Source: Duganella sp. CF458 (GTDB lineage Bacteria > Pseudomonadota > Gammaproteobacteria > Burkholderiales > Burkholderiaceae_D). From it: a DNA stretch of 64,000 bases. The notes beneath the pieces were generated by a model. The model ran no database searches. It saw only the letters and a list, made by a program, of their open reading frames with translations, and was not told where the DNA came from. The DNA lies in the NCBI RefSeq assembly GCF_900113115.1, contig NZ_FOOF01000006.1:186001-250000 (forward strand), in the 5' to 3' direction. The number at the start of each line of letters is the position of its first letter. Position 1 is the first letter of the stretch. Below, piece after piece: positions 1 through 9,542 of this stretch. The position numbers and the translations under genes were made by a program.

Positions 1-1294
1 GCAGCCAAAGCTGTTCACCGAAGACGGTCGATTCGAATTCCTCTTCCAGCGGCTCGCCGGTCCGCATCACGCCCAGGCATTTGTCGAACAGGCCCTCGCT
101 ATGCCAATGCGGCAGCATGTCCCCCATGCGCTTGCCCAGCGCCTCGTCGGCGGGGTGGCCGAGAACGCGTGCGCCGCGCTCGTTGACGTCGACCAGGATG
201 AAGTCGGTGATCTCGCTGCCGCTGCCGCCGGCACGGCAGGCCTTGATCAGGAACAGCGCGTCCAGGCTGGCGTCGACGGCCGCGTGCAGCTTTTCGCGCG
301 CGTAAGTGGCCTCGCGGGTGCTTTCCCGCAGGCGCCGCGCCTGCCGCGTCAGCAGGAAGCTAAACACCAGCACCACCACCGAAACGATGGCGGTGACGCC
401 GAAATACAGCCGCCGCTGGCTATAATACTTGGCCAGCGCGTGCGCCTTCGCATCGCCCACCACGGCCGTCAGCGAATAGCGCGGCATGTCGCGGAAGCCA
501 TAGATGCGCTCCGTCTTGTCGATCGGGGTCTTGAGCAGCAGTTCTTCCGGCAGGTTGACCGGGTCGGCCGGCGCCACATAGTCGACGGTGTCGGTGATGA
601 AGAGCTTTTCGTCGATGCGGCCGATGGCAAGGGCGGTATCGCGGCTGATCAGCATGACCAGGCCGCCCTCGTCCACATGCATGCGGTCGTAATCCTCGAC
701 GAAGTAGGCGGGATCGATCATCAGCACGATCGCCCCCGCGAACTTGCCGGCCTTGTCGTCCAGGCGGCGCGCGATCTGGATCTGCCACTTCTTCGTGATC
801 GGCTCCACCATCGGGTTGGTGACCAGGGCCGCGTCGCCGGCAGTCGTGGAGAGCGACTTGAAGTAGCCCTGGTTGGCGGAATTGGGCGGGAAGGCGCCAT
901 GCATGCTGTCGACCAGCGTGCCGTTGGCGTCGATCAGCGCGATCGGCAACTCGAGGCGGGCCGGCATGACGGAGTCCAGCAAGCCGCCACGCTTGCTGAA
1001 TTCGGGCAGGCGCAAGGCGCCGTTGGTTTCCTCGTATTTGAGCTTGAAAAGCTGGGTGGCATGATCCGCCTGGCGCAGCAGGTGGCCGGAGTGTTCGGCC
1101 AGGGTGCGCGCCAGCGAATGGCTATGCTGGACCGCGTCGTAATGCGCGCTTTCGGCGTCCTGCTTGAGCTGGTAGAACACGTCGGCCCACATCATCACCA
1201 GCAATACCAGCGTGAAAGAGGGCAGCAGTATCATGCGATACAGCTTGCGGAAAACCTGACGGGCGGTTGACGTTGGCACAGGCTTATTTTGCAC
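1..1294 (-). CDS. Membrane-bound sensory protein with extracytoplasmic sensor region and PAS-like domain (3' end missing)
   Basis: The frame is open on the minus strand to the left window edge, so the C-terminal output domain is not visible. The start is a GTG at 1294; an ATG at 1234 is an alternative. After a basic stretch there is a transmembrane segment (about residues 24-44). A region of roughly 250 residues follows, typical of a Cache/dCache extracytoplasmic sensor, then a second transmembrane segment (about 300-320), a short helical linker and a PAS-like region that includes the motif LFLIKA and a VDVNERGARVLG block. This architecture is typical of diguanylate cyclases/phosphodiesterases or histidine kinases; which one cannot be decided here. 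The ligand is unknown. Long plus-strand open frames over this gene are codon-bias shadows. Confidence 0.75.
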   Translation of the reverse strand, partial: MQNKPVPTSTARQVFRKLYRMILLPSFTLVLLVMMWADVFYQLKQDAESAHYDAVQHSHSLARTLAEHSGHLLRQADHATQLFKLKYEETNGALRLPEFSKRGGLLDSVMPARLELPIALIDANGTLVDSMHGAFPPNSANQGYFKSLSTTAGDAALVTNPMVEPITKKWQIQIARRLDDKAGKFAGAIVLMIDPAYFVEDYDRMHVDEGGLVMLISRDTALAIGRIDEKLFITDTVDYVAPADPVNLPEELLLKTPIDKTERIYGFRDMPRYSLTAVVGDAKAHALAKYYSQRRLYFGVTAIVSVVVLVFSFLLTRQARRLRESTREATYAREKLHAAVDASLDALFLIKACRAGGSGSEITDFILVDVNERGARVLGHPADEALGKRMGDMLPHWHSEGLFDKCLGVMRTGEPLEEEFESTVFGEQLWL

Positions 1295-1423
1295 GCAAAC
1301 CCCGTCAGTGGGGACAAAAAAACGGCACCATGCTGCCTTGCCGCCACCATCCTCTGCAAATTGCCGGGAAATACTGTCAATTCGCTATTAGAATAGGCGT
1401 TCAATCCCTTTAGGAATCGAGTC

Positions 1424-2692
1424 TTGACCGAACTGAATCTCACCCTCGCCGCGGCACGTGCCTTGCACCTGGCGGCGCAGGGCTTGCTGCAGCCGCGCCG
1501 GCGCAAGGCGCAGAAGGCCGATGTGCTGGAGGCGATCCGCAGCATGGGCGTGCTGCAGATCGACACCATCCACGTGGTGGCGCGCAGTCCCTACCTGGTG
1601 TTGTGGAGCCGCCTGGGCGACTATCCCCAGCCCTGGCTGGAAGAGCACCTGGCCGAAGGCGCCTTGTTCGAGTATTGGGCGCATGAAGCTTGTTTCGTAC
1701 CGATTGAGGACTACCGCCTGCTGCGCCATCGCATGGTCGACCCGAGTGCGATGGGATGGAAGTATTCAGTGAGCTGGATGAAGGAGCGGCGCGCCGACGT
1801 CGATCGCGTGCTGCAGCATATCCGCAGCAATGGGCCGGTGCGCTCGGCCGATTTCGAGCGTACCGAGGGCAAGGGCGCCGGCTGGTGGGAGTGGAAGCCG
1901 GAGAAGCGCTCGCTGGAAGTGCTGTTCACCGCAGGCGAATTGATGATCGCGCGCCGCCATAACTTCCAGCGCGTGTACGACCTGGCCGAACGCGTGTTGC
2001 CGGGCTGGGATGATAGCCAGATGCCCGATATGGACGAAACGCGGCGCGAACTGGCGCTCAAATCGGTGCGCGCCCTGGGCCTGGCCCGCAGCGCCTGGGT
2101 GGCCGACTATTACCGCAGCAAGCCGCCGCGTCCCGACCTGGAAGCGCTGGCCGACGAAGGCCTGTTGCTGCGCGCCCGCGTCGACGGCTGGAAAGACACC
2201 GTCTACGTCCACCGCGACCTGGCCGACCTGGCGCGGGCGGCCGCCAACGGCAGCCTGTCGCCGACCCTGACCACCGTCCTGTCGCCGTTCGACCCGGTGG
2301 TTTGGGACCGCCGCCGCGCCGTCGACCTGTTCGACTTCGACTACCGCCTGGAATGCTACACACCGGCCGACAAGCGCCGCTATGGCTACTTCACGCTGCC
2401 GGTCCTGCGCCGCGGCGCGCTGGTGGGGCGCATTGATGCCAAAGCGCACCGCCGCGGCGGCATGTTCGAGCTAAAGAACGTGGTGCTGGAGCCGGGCGCC
2501 CGTGTGACCGACCGCTTCGTGCGCGACGTTGCAGGCGCGGTGCAGCGCCTGGCGAACTGGCACGGCTGCCCGCAGGTGCAGGTGCAGGCCGGCGAGCCGC
2601 CGCAATTCGCCACCGCACTGCAGGCGGAACTGGATGGGCAGGGAGTCGCGCAGGGAGTCGCGCAGGGAGTCGCGCAGGGAGTCGAACCATGA
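1424..2692 (+). CDS. YcaQ-family winged-helix DNA glycosylase-like protein
   Basis: The 422-aa protein has the family hallmarks of YcaQ/AlkX-type glycosylases (HTH_42), which unhook DNA interstrand crosslinks: an N-terminal LQIDTIHVVARSPYLVL block with the Q-x-D catalytic motif (QID), then WSRLGDY and FEYWAHEACFVP. The C-terminal half carries the conserved LSPFDPVVWDR motif. The start is TTG at 1424, preceded by AGGAA at 1412-1416. The last ~16 residues are encoded by a 12-bp tandem repeat (QGVA units). The TGA overlaps the ATG of the DUF2804 gene (ATGA), so the two are probably translated together. Crosslink repair is inferred from the family. Confidence 0.85.
   Translation: MTELNLTLAAARALHLAAQGLLQPRRRKAQKADVLEAIRSMGVLQIDTIHVVARSPYLVLWSRLGDYPQPWLEEHLAEGALFEYWAHEACFVPIEDYRLLRHRMVDPSAMGWKYSVSWMKERRADVDRVLQHIRSNGPVRSADFERTEGKGAGWWEWKPEKRSLEVLFTAGELMIARRHNFQRVYDLAERVLPGWDDSQMPDMDETRRELALKSVRALGLARSAWVADYYRSKPPRPDLEALADEGLLLRARVDGWKDTVYVHRDLADLARAAANGSLSPTLTTVLSPFDPVVWDRRRAVDLFDFDYRLECYTPADKRRYGYFTLPVLRRGALVGRIDAKAHRRGGMFELKNVVLEPGARVTDRFVRDVAGAVQRLANWHGCPQVQVQAGEPPQFATALQAELDGQGVAQGVAQGVAQGVEP
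2638..2685 (+). repeat. 12-bp in-frame tandem repeat at a gene junction
   Basis: Three exact copies of GGGAGTCGCGCA (2641-2676) are followed by a fourth partial copy ending at 2685. Each copy encodes Gly-Val-Ala-Gln at the C-terminus of the YcaQ-like protein. The last copy supplies the AGGGAG Shine-Dalgarno for the next gene (ATG at 2689). Because the unit is a multiple of three, changes in copy number keep the frame. Confidence 0.9.
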
Positions 2693-3681
2693 TATTGGCC
2701 CCGGCACCGCAACGCGTGGTTGGCGCCGACGGCAAGCCCCTGCTGGGCCGCTTCTCCGGCGCGACCGAATCCTTCGACTGGCACTTGCTGGCAGGCGAGC
2801 ATGCGCGCAGCAGCCTGTGGCGCCGCTTCCACCACAAGAAATGGCATTACGTGTCGCTGGTTTCGGAACAGGTGATGGCGGCGGTTGCCATCGTCGACCT
2901 GGGCTGGACCAGTACCTGCTTCGCCTATGTCTTCGACCGCACAGACAGCGACATGATGGCCAATTTCTCGCAAGACGGCCTGCCGGGCAGGATGTCGGTC
3001 GGCGTCGGCGGGCACGCGGGCGCCGCCAGCTGGTTTCGTACGCGCGGCACCCGGATCGGCATCGAGCCGCTGGAAGGCGAAAGGTACCAATTGACGGTGC
3101 GCTGCCCCTACATGGAAATCGACGCCGAATTCGGCCCGCCGATCGCGCCGCTGCTGCTGGCTACCGGCCCGGTGCAGGGCGGGGCGCTGCACGGGACGCA
3201 AAAGTCGCCCGGCATGCCCTTGACCGGAGAGATACGCACCTTCCGCGACGAATACAAGCTCGATGGCGGCGTCGCCAGTTTCGATTACTCGAACGGTTTG
3301 CTGGCGCGCGAGACGTCCTGGCGCTGGGCCTCCGGCCATAATCTGGAAATGGGCTTCAACCTGCAATCGGGTTATTTCGGCGGCCATGAAAATGCGCTCT
3401 GGATCGATGGCGAAGTGGTGCCGCTGGCTCCAGCGCATTTCATCTTCGACCCGCACGACCCGATGCAGCGCTGGCACATCTTCACCGAAGACGACCAACT
3501 GGAGCTGTTCTTCACGCCGGAGGGCGCGCGCCGCCAGGACCGCAACCTGCTGGTGGCGGCCAGCCGCTACATCCAGCCGGTGGGCCAGTTCAGCGGCTGG
3601 GTGCGCAGCGCGCCGGACGGCCCGAAACGCATCGTCACGCAGCTGGCAGGCGTGACCGAGGACCACTATTCACGCTGGTAG
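2689..3681 (+). CDS. DUF2804 domain-containing protein
   Basis: The 330-aa soluble protein resembles the DUF2804 family along its length. It starts with the retained LLGRFSGATESFDW stretch and has WHYVSLVSEQVMAAVAIVDLGW near residue 60. The C-terminal beta-rich part includes HNLEMGFNLQSGYFGGHENA and a terminal EDHYSRW. No signal peptide or transmembrane segment is seen. The biochemical role of the family is not established; the fold resembles lipocalin/DUF2804-type beta-barrels. It overlaps the upstream glycosylase gene by 4 nt and is followed 12 nt later by the PatZ-like gene, so the three probably form one transcript. Confidence 0.8.
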   Translation: MILAPAPQRVVGADGKPLLGRFSGATESFDWHLLAGEHARSSLWRRFHHKKWHYVSLVSEQVMAAVAIVDLGWTSTCFAYVFDRTDSDMMANFSQDGLPGRMSVGVGGHAGAASWFRTRGTRIGIEPLEGERYQLTVRCPYMEIDAEFGPPIAPLLLATGPVQGGALHGTQKSPGMPLTGEIRTFRDEYKLDGGVASFDYSNGLLARETSWRWASGHNLEMGFNLQSGYFGGHENALWIDGEVVPLAPAHFIFDPHDPMQRWHIFTEDDQLELFFTPEGARRQDRNLLVAASRYIQPVGQFSGWVRSAPDGPKRIVTQLAGVTEDHYSRW

Positions 3682-3693
3682 GAGAGCGCCGTC

Positions 3694-6057
3694 ATGAGCA
3701 TCAGGAATATGGACAGCCTGTTCGAGCCCGGCTCGGTGGCCATCTTCGGCGCCTCGCTGCGGCCCGACCGCATGGGCACCCAGGTGATGAACAATATGGC
3801 CGAAAGCGGCTTTGCCGGCGCGATCTGGCCGGTCAATCCGAAATACGAGCAGTTGCGCGGCATTCCCTGCTACGCGCGCCTGTCGGCCTTGCCGCGCGCG
3901 CCGGACCTGGCCATCATTTGCACGCCGCCCGACACGGTCCCGGGCCTGATTGCAGACCTGGGAGCCCGGGGCACGCGCGGCGCCATCATCCTGACGCCGG
4001 TCGGCGACACCGTTCGCCAGCAGATCATGCGCGCCGCGCGCCCGTACCTGCTGCGCATCCTGGGGCCGGGCGGCATCGGCCTGGTGGCGCCGCTGGCGGG
4101 CTTGAACGCCAGCGCGGCCCATGCCGGCGCCAAGCCGGGCAAGACCGCCTTCATTTCCCAGTCGGCGACCGTGATGACAGCGGTGCTGGACTGGGCGCAG
4201 CAGCACGGCATCGGCTTCTCGCGCGTGGTATCGGTGGTGGAGGGCGGCGACATCGACCTGGGCGACATGCTGGACTACCTGGCCGAAGACGACGACACCA
4301 GCGCCATCATCATGCACCTTGAATCGGTCACTTGCGCGCGCAAGTTCATTTCCGCCGCCCGCCTGGCCGCGCGCAGCAAGCCGGTGGTGGTGCTGAAGGC
4401 AGGCCGCAGCGGCGACGACAAGGTCTACGACGCCGTGATCCACCGTGCCGGCATGTTGCGCGTGTATTCATCGGCCGACCTGTTTGACGCGGTGGAAACG
4501 GTGGCGCGCGCAAGGCCTACGCGCGGCACGCGCCTGGCCATCATGAGCAATGGCAGCGGCACCGGCAAGCTGGCGGCCGACGCCCTGCAATACGTGCACG
4601 GCAAGCTGGCGCAATTTTCGCCCGATACCGGCAAGCGCCTGCGCAACGAACTGCCGCAAGGGCTGTTGCTGGCCAATCCGATCGACATTGGCGGCGAAGC
4701 GAGCGCCGAGCGCCATGTCGCCGTGGCGAGCGCCTTGCTGGCCGACCCTGGTGCGGATGCGTTGCTGATAGTGCACGCGCCGTCCTCCGCCGCAGCCAGC
4801 ACCGGCGTGGCACAGGCTTTGGCGCCGTTGCTGCGCCAGAGCGGGCGCAGCGTACTTTCCTGCTGGCTGGGCGGTGCTTCGGTGGCGGGCGCACGGCAAG
4901 TGTTTGCCGATGCCGGCCTGCCAAGCTACGACACCCCGGAAAAAGCCGTGCGTGCCTACAGCCAGGTGGTGCAGTACGCGCGCAACCAGGCCTTGCTGAT
5001 AGAAGTGCCGGGCCAGGTGCCCGCGCATTCGGTGCCGGAGCGCCAGTCCGCGCGCAACCTGGTGCAGTCCGCGCGCGCCGCCGGCCACGCCGAACTGGCA
5101 CCGGCCGAGCTGGCAGCCGTGCTGGCGGCTTACGGCCTGCCGCTGGCAGGCGAGCCGGCCGGCGGCAATGTGCAGCAGCTGCGCATAGCCATGCAGGTCG
5201 ACCCGGTGTTCGGCCCTGCCATCAGCGTCGGCCTGGGCGGCAGCGCTGGCCGCGTGGTGGACGACCGCGCCGTCGGCCTGCCACCCTTGAACACGGTGCT
5301 GGCGCGCGACATGCTGAGGCGTACCGGCGTCGGCCGCGCCCTGGTCGACGAGCGCGAAATCCTGTGCGGCGCGCTGGTGCACGTCGCCGAACTGGTGGCC
5401 GACATCGGCGAAATCGCCGCGCTGGAAGTCGATCCCGTCACCGTGGTGGACGGTGTGCTGCAAGTGCACGGCGCGCGCGCCACGCTCGGCCCGCGCCGTG
5501 CCGAAAGCAGCATGGCGATCCGCCCCTATCCGCAGGAACTGGAGCAGGAAATCCGGTGGCAAGGCGCACCGTTGTTATTGCGCCCGATCCGTCCGGAGGA
5601 CGCGCCAGCCCATGTGCGTTTCTTCAGCCGGCTGGACCCCGACGACGTGCGCCTGCGCTTCTTCTCGGCGATGAAGGAATTGCCGCCGACCCAGCTGGCG
5701 CGCCTGACCCAGATCGACTACGACCGCGCCATGGCGTTCATCGCCACCCGCAGCGGCGCGGACGGCCAGCCGGAAACGCTGGGCGTGGTACGGGCAGTGG
5801 CCGACCCGGATAACCAAAAAGCGGAGTTCGCGATCATCGTACGTTCCGATCTGAAAGGCAAAGGATTGGGAAATATCCTGTTCCAGAAATTGCTTGACTA
5901 TTTCCGTAGCCGCGGGACACGTGAAATCACCGGCGAAGCGTTGTCGGAGAATATCGGAATGCAACAACTGATGCGACGATTTGGCGGAACCGTGACGGCA
6001 TCGCAAGAAGCTGGTATGGTTGATCTTCGCCTTGCGCTAGATTTGAAAACCTCCTAA
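3694..6057 (+). CDS. PatZ-like acyl-CoA synthetase (ADP-forming)-type protein fused to a GNAT acetyltransferase, with reduced ATP-grasp region
   Basis: The order is a CoA-binding Rossmann domain (SVAIFGAS near residue 11), two flavodoxin-like ligase domains, a shortened ATP-grasp remnant (DPVFGPAISVGLGG to LPPLNTVLARDML) and a C-terminal GNAT domain (about 610-787) with the acetyl-CoA loop RSDLKGKGLG. This is the layout of PatZ/Pat protein lysine acetyltransferases such as the regulator of acetyl-CoA synthetase. At 787 aa it is about 100 residues shorter than the E. coli protein. The gap falls between AAYGLPLAG and VQQLRIAMQ, where the nucleotide-binding half of ATP-grasp normally lies, and the phosphohistidine loop is also absent. 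I infer an acetyltransferase with a non-catalytic, perhaps acyl-CoA-sensing, ligase part. Confidence 0.85.
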   Translation: MSIRNMDSLFEPGSVAIFGASLRPDRMGTQVMNNMAESGFAGAIWPVNPKYEQLRGIPCYARLSALPRAPDLAIICTPPDTVPGLIADLGARGTRGAIILTPVGDTVRQQIMRAARPYLLRILGPGGIGLVAPLAGLNASAAHAGAKPGKTAFISQSATVMTAVLDWAQQHGIGFSRVVSVVEGGDIDLGDMLDYLAEDDDTSAIIMHLESVTCARKFISAARLAARSKPVVVLKAGRSGDDKVYDAVIHRAGMLRVYSSADLFDAVETVARARPTRGTRLAIMSNGSGTGKLAADALQYVHGKLAQFSPDTGKRLRNELPQGLLLANPIDIGGEASAERHVAVASALLADPGADALLIVHAPSSAAASTGVAQALAPLLRQSGRSVLSCWLGGASVAGARQVFADAGLPSYDTPEKAVRAYSQVVQYARNQALLIEVPGQVPAHSVPERQSARNLVQSARAAGHAELAPAELAAVLAAYGLPLAGEPAGGNVQQLRIAMQVDPVFGPAISVGLGGSAGRVVDDRAVGLPPLNTVLARDMLRRTGVGRALVDEREILCGALVHVAELVADIGEIAALEVDPVTVVDGVLQVHGARATLGPRRAESSMAIRPYPQELEQEIRWQGAPLLLRPIRPEDAPAHVRFFSRLDPDDVRLRFFSAMKELPPTQLARLTQIDYDRAMAFIATRSGADGQPETLGVVRAVADPDNQKAEFAIIVRSDLKGKGLGNILFQKLLDYFRSRGTREITGEALSENIGMQQLMRRFGGTVTASQEAGMVDLRLALDLKTS

Positions 6058-6162
6058 ATTGGGGAGGGCGCGCGACGTTACATTGATATACGTCAAAGCG
6101 AACCTGTCGGGCTAATTTACACTTGTACTTCCGTTTCCGCGTAGCGATATTTGGGAGCAAGA

Positions 6163-6834
6163 ATGTTAACGGCCACATACACCTTAGTTGCGCTATCCGT
6201 TGAACAGGCTAACGTGCGCCTTAGCCTGCTGTCGTTTCAAAAATACGTGCAATCGACGCTGTTGCATCAACAGCGTTTGAGCCTCTCCCAGCTTGAATAT
6301 GCTTGTGAAACCCTGGAACGCCTGTACCAGGCCTGCCATTGGCGCAAGATCGAGCTGTACCTGATTCCCGCGCTGCAAAATGCGACGGAGCAAGCCAATC
6401 AGTTGCTGGACGAGCTGAGCCGATTGAACCAGTCCGCCTTGTCGGTGATCCGGCAGTTGCAGGCGGAACTCGATTCGGCGGTGGAGTGCAGTGAACAGCA
6501 AGTGAGGGAAATTTGCGAATCGATCGAGACTTTCTGCACGGTGCTGCTGCAGCGCCTGGAGAAAGAGGAAAAGGAATTGTTTGCGATTGCCCGCGCTACC
6601 ATCGGTGGCGAAGCGTGGTTCGATATCGCCAACAAGTTCCTGGCCCATGATGCTCAAGTGGTGGAAGCGCGCCGCGTGCCGGCCTCCGCCGAAAAAGACA
6701 GGAAAGCCTTGTCGCAAGCCAAGCAGGTGCGTGCCTCCCTGCAGGAAGAAGACCGGGTCGTGGTTCCTGTGCCGAAGCTGCGCTACCACCGGCGTACGCG
6801 TTCGGCCCATCGCGCCGCTGCGGATACGGCCTGA
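6163..6834 (+). CDS. Hemerythrin-like helical protein
   Basis: The 223-aa protein is almost entirely helical, with long coiled segments between residues 20 and 180. The stretch around residues 135-165 (EKEEKELFAIA followed by WFDIANKF and AHD) looks like the last helices of a hemerythrin-type domain. The full set of iron-binding histidines is not evident, so oxygen or iron binding is uncertain. ATG 6163 is preferred over the upstream TTG 6151 because GGGAG lies 5-6 nt before it. The basic C-terminus (RYHRRTRSAHR) may bind nucleic acid or membrane. It stands between the PatZ-like gene and the DUF349 gene with short gaps. Confidence 0.55.
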   Translation: MLTATYTLVALSVEQANVRLSLLSFQKYVQSTLLHQQRLSLSQLEYACETLERLYQACHWRKIELYLIPALQNATEQANQLLDELSRLNQSALSVIRQLQAELDSAVECSEQQVREICESIETFCTVLLQRLEKEEKELFAIARATIGGEAWFDIANKFLAHDAQVVEARRVPASAEKDRKALSQAKQVRASLQEEDRVVVPVPKLRYHRRTRSAHRAAADTA

Positions 6835-6914
6835 ACACGCCGTGCCCGCATTCGCCGCCCCTGCCGGGCGGCGCTGCGCTATGATGGTGGTTTTGATCCA
6901 TTCATAGCACAACT

Positions 6915-9542
6915 ATGTTTGAGTTCCTTTTCAAGCAGCAGGCCAGCCAGGCCAGCGTTGCCGGCCAGCCGAGCGCCGGCGGGTCGCAGGCGCCGCTCGG
7001 TACTCCCGCAGAACGCCGCGCGGCGCAAGCCGCGCTGGCCCGCAATCTCGCGGGCGACGAGGCTGCGGCGGTTGAGCTCATCCTGAACAGTGAATTTGCC
7101 GACGTGCGGCTGGCGGCCGCCGAGCATGTCGTGTCCCAGGATGCATTGGAGAAAGTGCAGCATGCGGTACGCAACTCGGACCGCCGCGTGGCCAAGCTGG
7201 TGCAGGGACGGCTCGATGCGATCCGGCACGTGCAGGCCGAGCAGAAGCAAGCGCAGGCCTGTATTGCTCTCGCGCAGCGTTTGTTGGCGGATGAAAAGCT
7301 GACACCCAACCTGGTGGCTGACCTGGACCGCCAATGGAAGGTGGTCGATGCGGCGCCGACGGCAGCGGCTGAATTTGCCCACGTGCGCAATGCGCTGGCC
7401 GAGCGCCTCGAAGCCCAGGTGTCCTTGCAACGGGCCATGATCGATGCGCTGGCAGCCTTGCGCAAGCATCCCGATGCCGGCGAACTGGAGCGCCTGGCCA
7501 GGGAACACGAAGACCACCTGGCCTCCCCTGAGCGCGGTTCGTTGCCGCGCCATCTGCTGAACGATTTCGATGCCACGTTCGCGGCCGAGCGCGCCGTGCG
7601 GCAGCCGGCAGCGCGCGCTGCGCCTGCTGCGCCTGCCGCGCCTGCCGTGGCGCCAGCGCCGTCCGCAGCGGCTGCCGCAGCAGCCGAACCCGCAGGCGCC
7701 AAGGGCGCGGATACGGCGGGGCAGGATCATGCCGCAGCGGCGCCGGCGGCCGGCACGGCAACGCCACCCCGGAGCGAAGCGCTCGCACGTGCCGACGGCC
7801 ACGACCCCGCTGCCGCCCGCCAGGCGCGCCCGCAAAAAGAAAAACACAAGCCATCGCCTGCCGAGCAGGAGGCCAACCGTCACTTCATGGACATGGTCGA
7901 AGCGATGGAGGCAGCGCTGTCGCAGGGCCAGCTGCATATTGCCGCAGAGCATGACAAGACGCTCAAGGACAGCAAGACCGGGCGCCTGTCGCCGGCCCAG
8001 GCCGAGCGCCTGGCCCATGTACGGGCCGACCTGAAGCGACTGAGCGACTGGGCGCGCTGGGGCGGCAACGTGTCGCGCGAAGAACTGGTGCACGCCGTGG
8101 AAAGCCTGCCGGCCGAAGGGCTGGGCATGAGCGAACTGGCCAAGAAGGTCGGCAGCATGCGCGAACGCTGGAAATCGCTGGACGGCGTGTCCGGCGCCGC
8201 GCCCAAGTCGCTGTGGGAAAAATTCGATGCCGCCTGCACTGCCGCCTACGCGCCGGCTGCTGCCCATTTCAGGCACCTGGCGGACGAACGCCACGCCAAT
8301 GCGGCAAAAGCGCAACAATTGGTTGACGAAGCGAATGCCCTGATCGCCCGCGACACCGCCCAATTGGAAGCGGCCGGCGGCGTCCAGGTCGACCGGGAAG
8401 AATCCGCCTCCGGCAACTTGCCGCATACGCACGACTGGCGAACGCTGGCATCGTCGACGCAGCGCCTGCGCCAGGCCTGGAGCCGTCTTGGCACCATCGA
8501 TCGCAAGGACAAGAAGCGCCTGGACGGCGCCTTCAACAAGGCGATGGATGCCCTGATGGCGCCACTCGACTCGCAGCGCAAGATCGAAGTGGCGCGCCGT
8601 GAGCAATTGATCGAGGAAGTCGGCAAACTCAATCCGCTGGAGCGCCACACCATCGACACCTTGCGCCGCTTGCAGGAATCCTGGCAGGGCCACGCCCGCG
8701 CCTTGCCATTGGAGCGCAAGACCGAGCAGGCGCTGTGGCAAAAATTCCGCGCCGCCTGCGACCAGATTTTCGCCAGGCGCAAGGAACACGCCCATGCCGC
8801 CGATCATGAACGCAAGGCCCACCTGCATGCGCGCGAAGCGATTTGCGCCGGACTGGAATCGGCCGCCTTCGAGGGCGACGACAAGGCCGTGCTGGCCGCC
8901 ATCGGCAAGACGCTGAAAGAGGCCGCCGCCGCATGGCATGGCGCCGGCGTGGTGCCGCGCGCCAGCGAGCAGAAGATCGACCAGCGCTACCGCGCCGCTG
9001 TCGGCGCCCTGCAATCGCAGGCGGACGCCATCCGCAAGCGCGCGGGCGCGGCCCAGGCCAACGCCCTGCGTGAAAAACTGCGCCTGGTGCAGGCCCTGGA
9101 GAGTGCGCTGGCAAGTGCGCTGGCCGAGGCCGGCGACATCGATAGCGCCGGCTGGAGCAGCCAATGGCAAGCCCTGCCAGTCTTGCCGGCCGAGCAGGAA
9201 CGCACGCTGCGCAGCCGCTTCGAGGCGGCACTGAAAGCAGCCGGGGAGGGCGCCGCGGCGCGCGCCGCCTACGCCGGCCAACTGGAAACCAACCGTCAAC
9301 GCCTGCTGTCCGAAGTGCTGCGCCTCGAAATCGTGGCCGGCATCGACAGCGGCGCCGAATTTGCGAAAGACCGATTGAAAATGCAGGTGGAAGTATTGCA
9401 GTCCTCCCTCAAGTCCGGCCAGAAGCCGGCCAGCCACGCCGCCCAGTTCCTTGCCCTGTGTGCCATGCCCGCATTGGTGGACGCACGCACTGCCAGCCGC
9501 ATCGAGCAGCTGTTCCGCAAGATTGGCGCGGAGGGCAAATGA
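6915..9542 (+). CDS. DUF349 domain-containing protein
   Basis: The 875-aa protein contains several DUF349-type helical repeats, roughly residues 380-850, recognised by recurring W-x(2-3)-L and LWxKFxAACD-like motifs (LWEKFDAACTAAY, LWQKFRAACDQIF). An Ala/Pro-rich linker lies near residues 220-310. The N-terminal ~200 residues look like HEAT-type helical repeats (VRLAAAEHV, RRVAKLVQGRLDAI). No enzymatic motif is seen. Family members are uncharacterised large cytoplasmic coiled-coil proteins of betaproteobacteria. The stop overlaps the moaE start (ATGA). Confidence 0.8.
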   Translation: MFEFLFKQQASQASVAGQPSAGGSQAPLGTPAERRAAQAALARNLAGDEAAAVELILNSEFADVRLAAAEHVVSQDALEKVQHAVRNSDRRVAKLVQGRLDAIRHVQAEQKQAQACIALAQRLLADEKLTPNLVADLDRQWKVVDAAPTAAAEFAHVRNALAERLEAQVSLQRAMIDALAALRKHPDAGELERLAREHEDHLASPERGSLPRHLLNDFDATFAAERAVRQPAARAAPAAPAAPAVAPAPSAAAAAAAEPAGAKGADTAGQDHAAAAPAAGTATPPRSEALARADGHDPAAARQARPQKEKHKPSPAEQEANRHFMDMVEAMEAALSQGQLHIAAEHDKTLKDSKTGRLSPAQAERLAHVRADLKRLSDWARWGGNVSREELVHAVESLPAEGLGMSELAKKVGSMRERWKSLDGVSGAAPKSLWEKFDAACTAAYAPAAAHFRHLADERHANAAKAQQLVDEANALIARDTAQLEAAGGVQVDREESASGNLPHTHDWRTLASSTQRLRQAWSRLGTIDRKDKKRLDGAFNKAMDALMAPLDSQRKIEVARREQLIEEVGKLNPLERHTIDTLRRLQESWQGHARALPLERKTEQALWQKFRAACDQIFARRKEHAHAADHERKAHLHAREAICAGLESAAFEGDDKAVLAAIGKTLKEAAAAWHGAGVVPRASEQKIDQRYRAAVGALQSQADAIRKRAGAAQANALREKLRLVQALESALASALAEAGDIDSAGWSSQWQALPVLPAEQERTLRSRFEAALKAAGEGAAARAAYAGQLETNRQRLLSEVLRLEIVAGIDSGAEFAKDRLKMQVEVLQSSLKSGQKPASHAAQFLALCAMPALVDARTASRIEQLFRKIGAEGK

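Noticed and set aside
101..1270. Long plus-strand open frame over the truncated sensor gene
   Set aside because: The minus frame gives a coherent membrane sensor with two transmembrane segments; the plus frame is an Arg/Gly/His-rich shadow.
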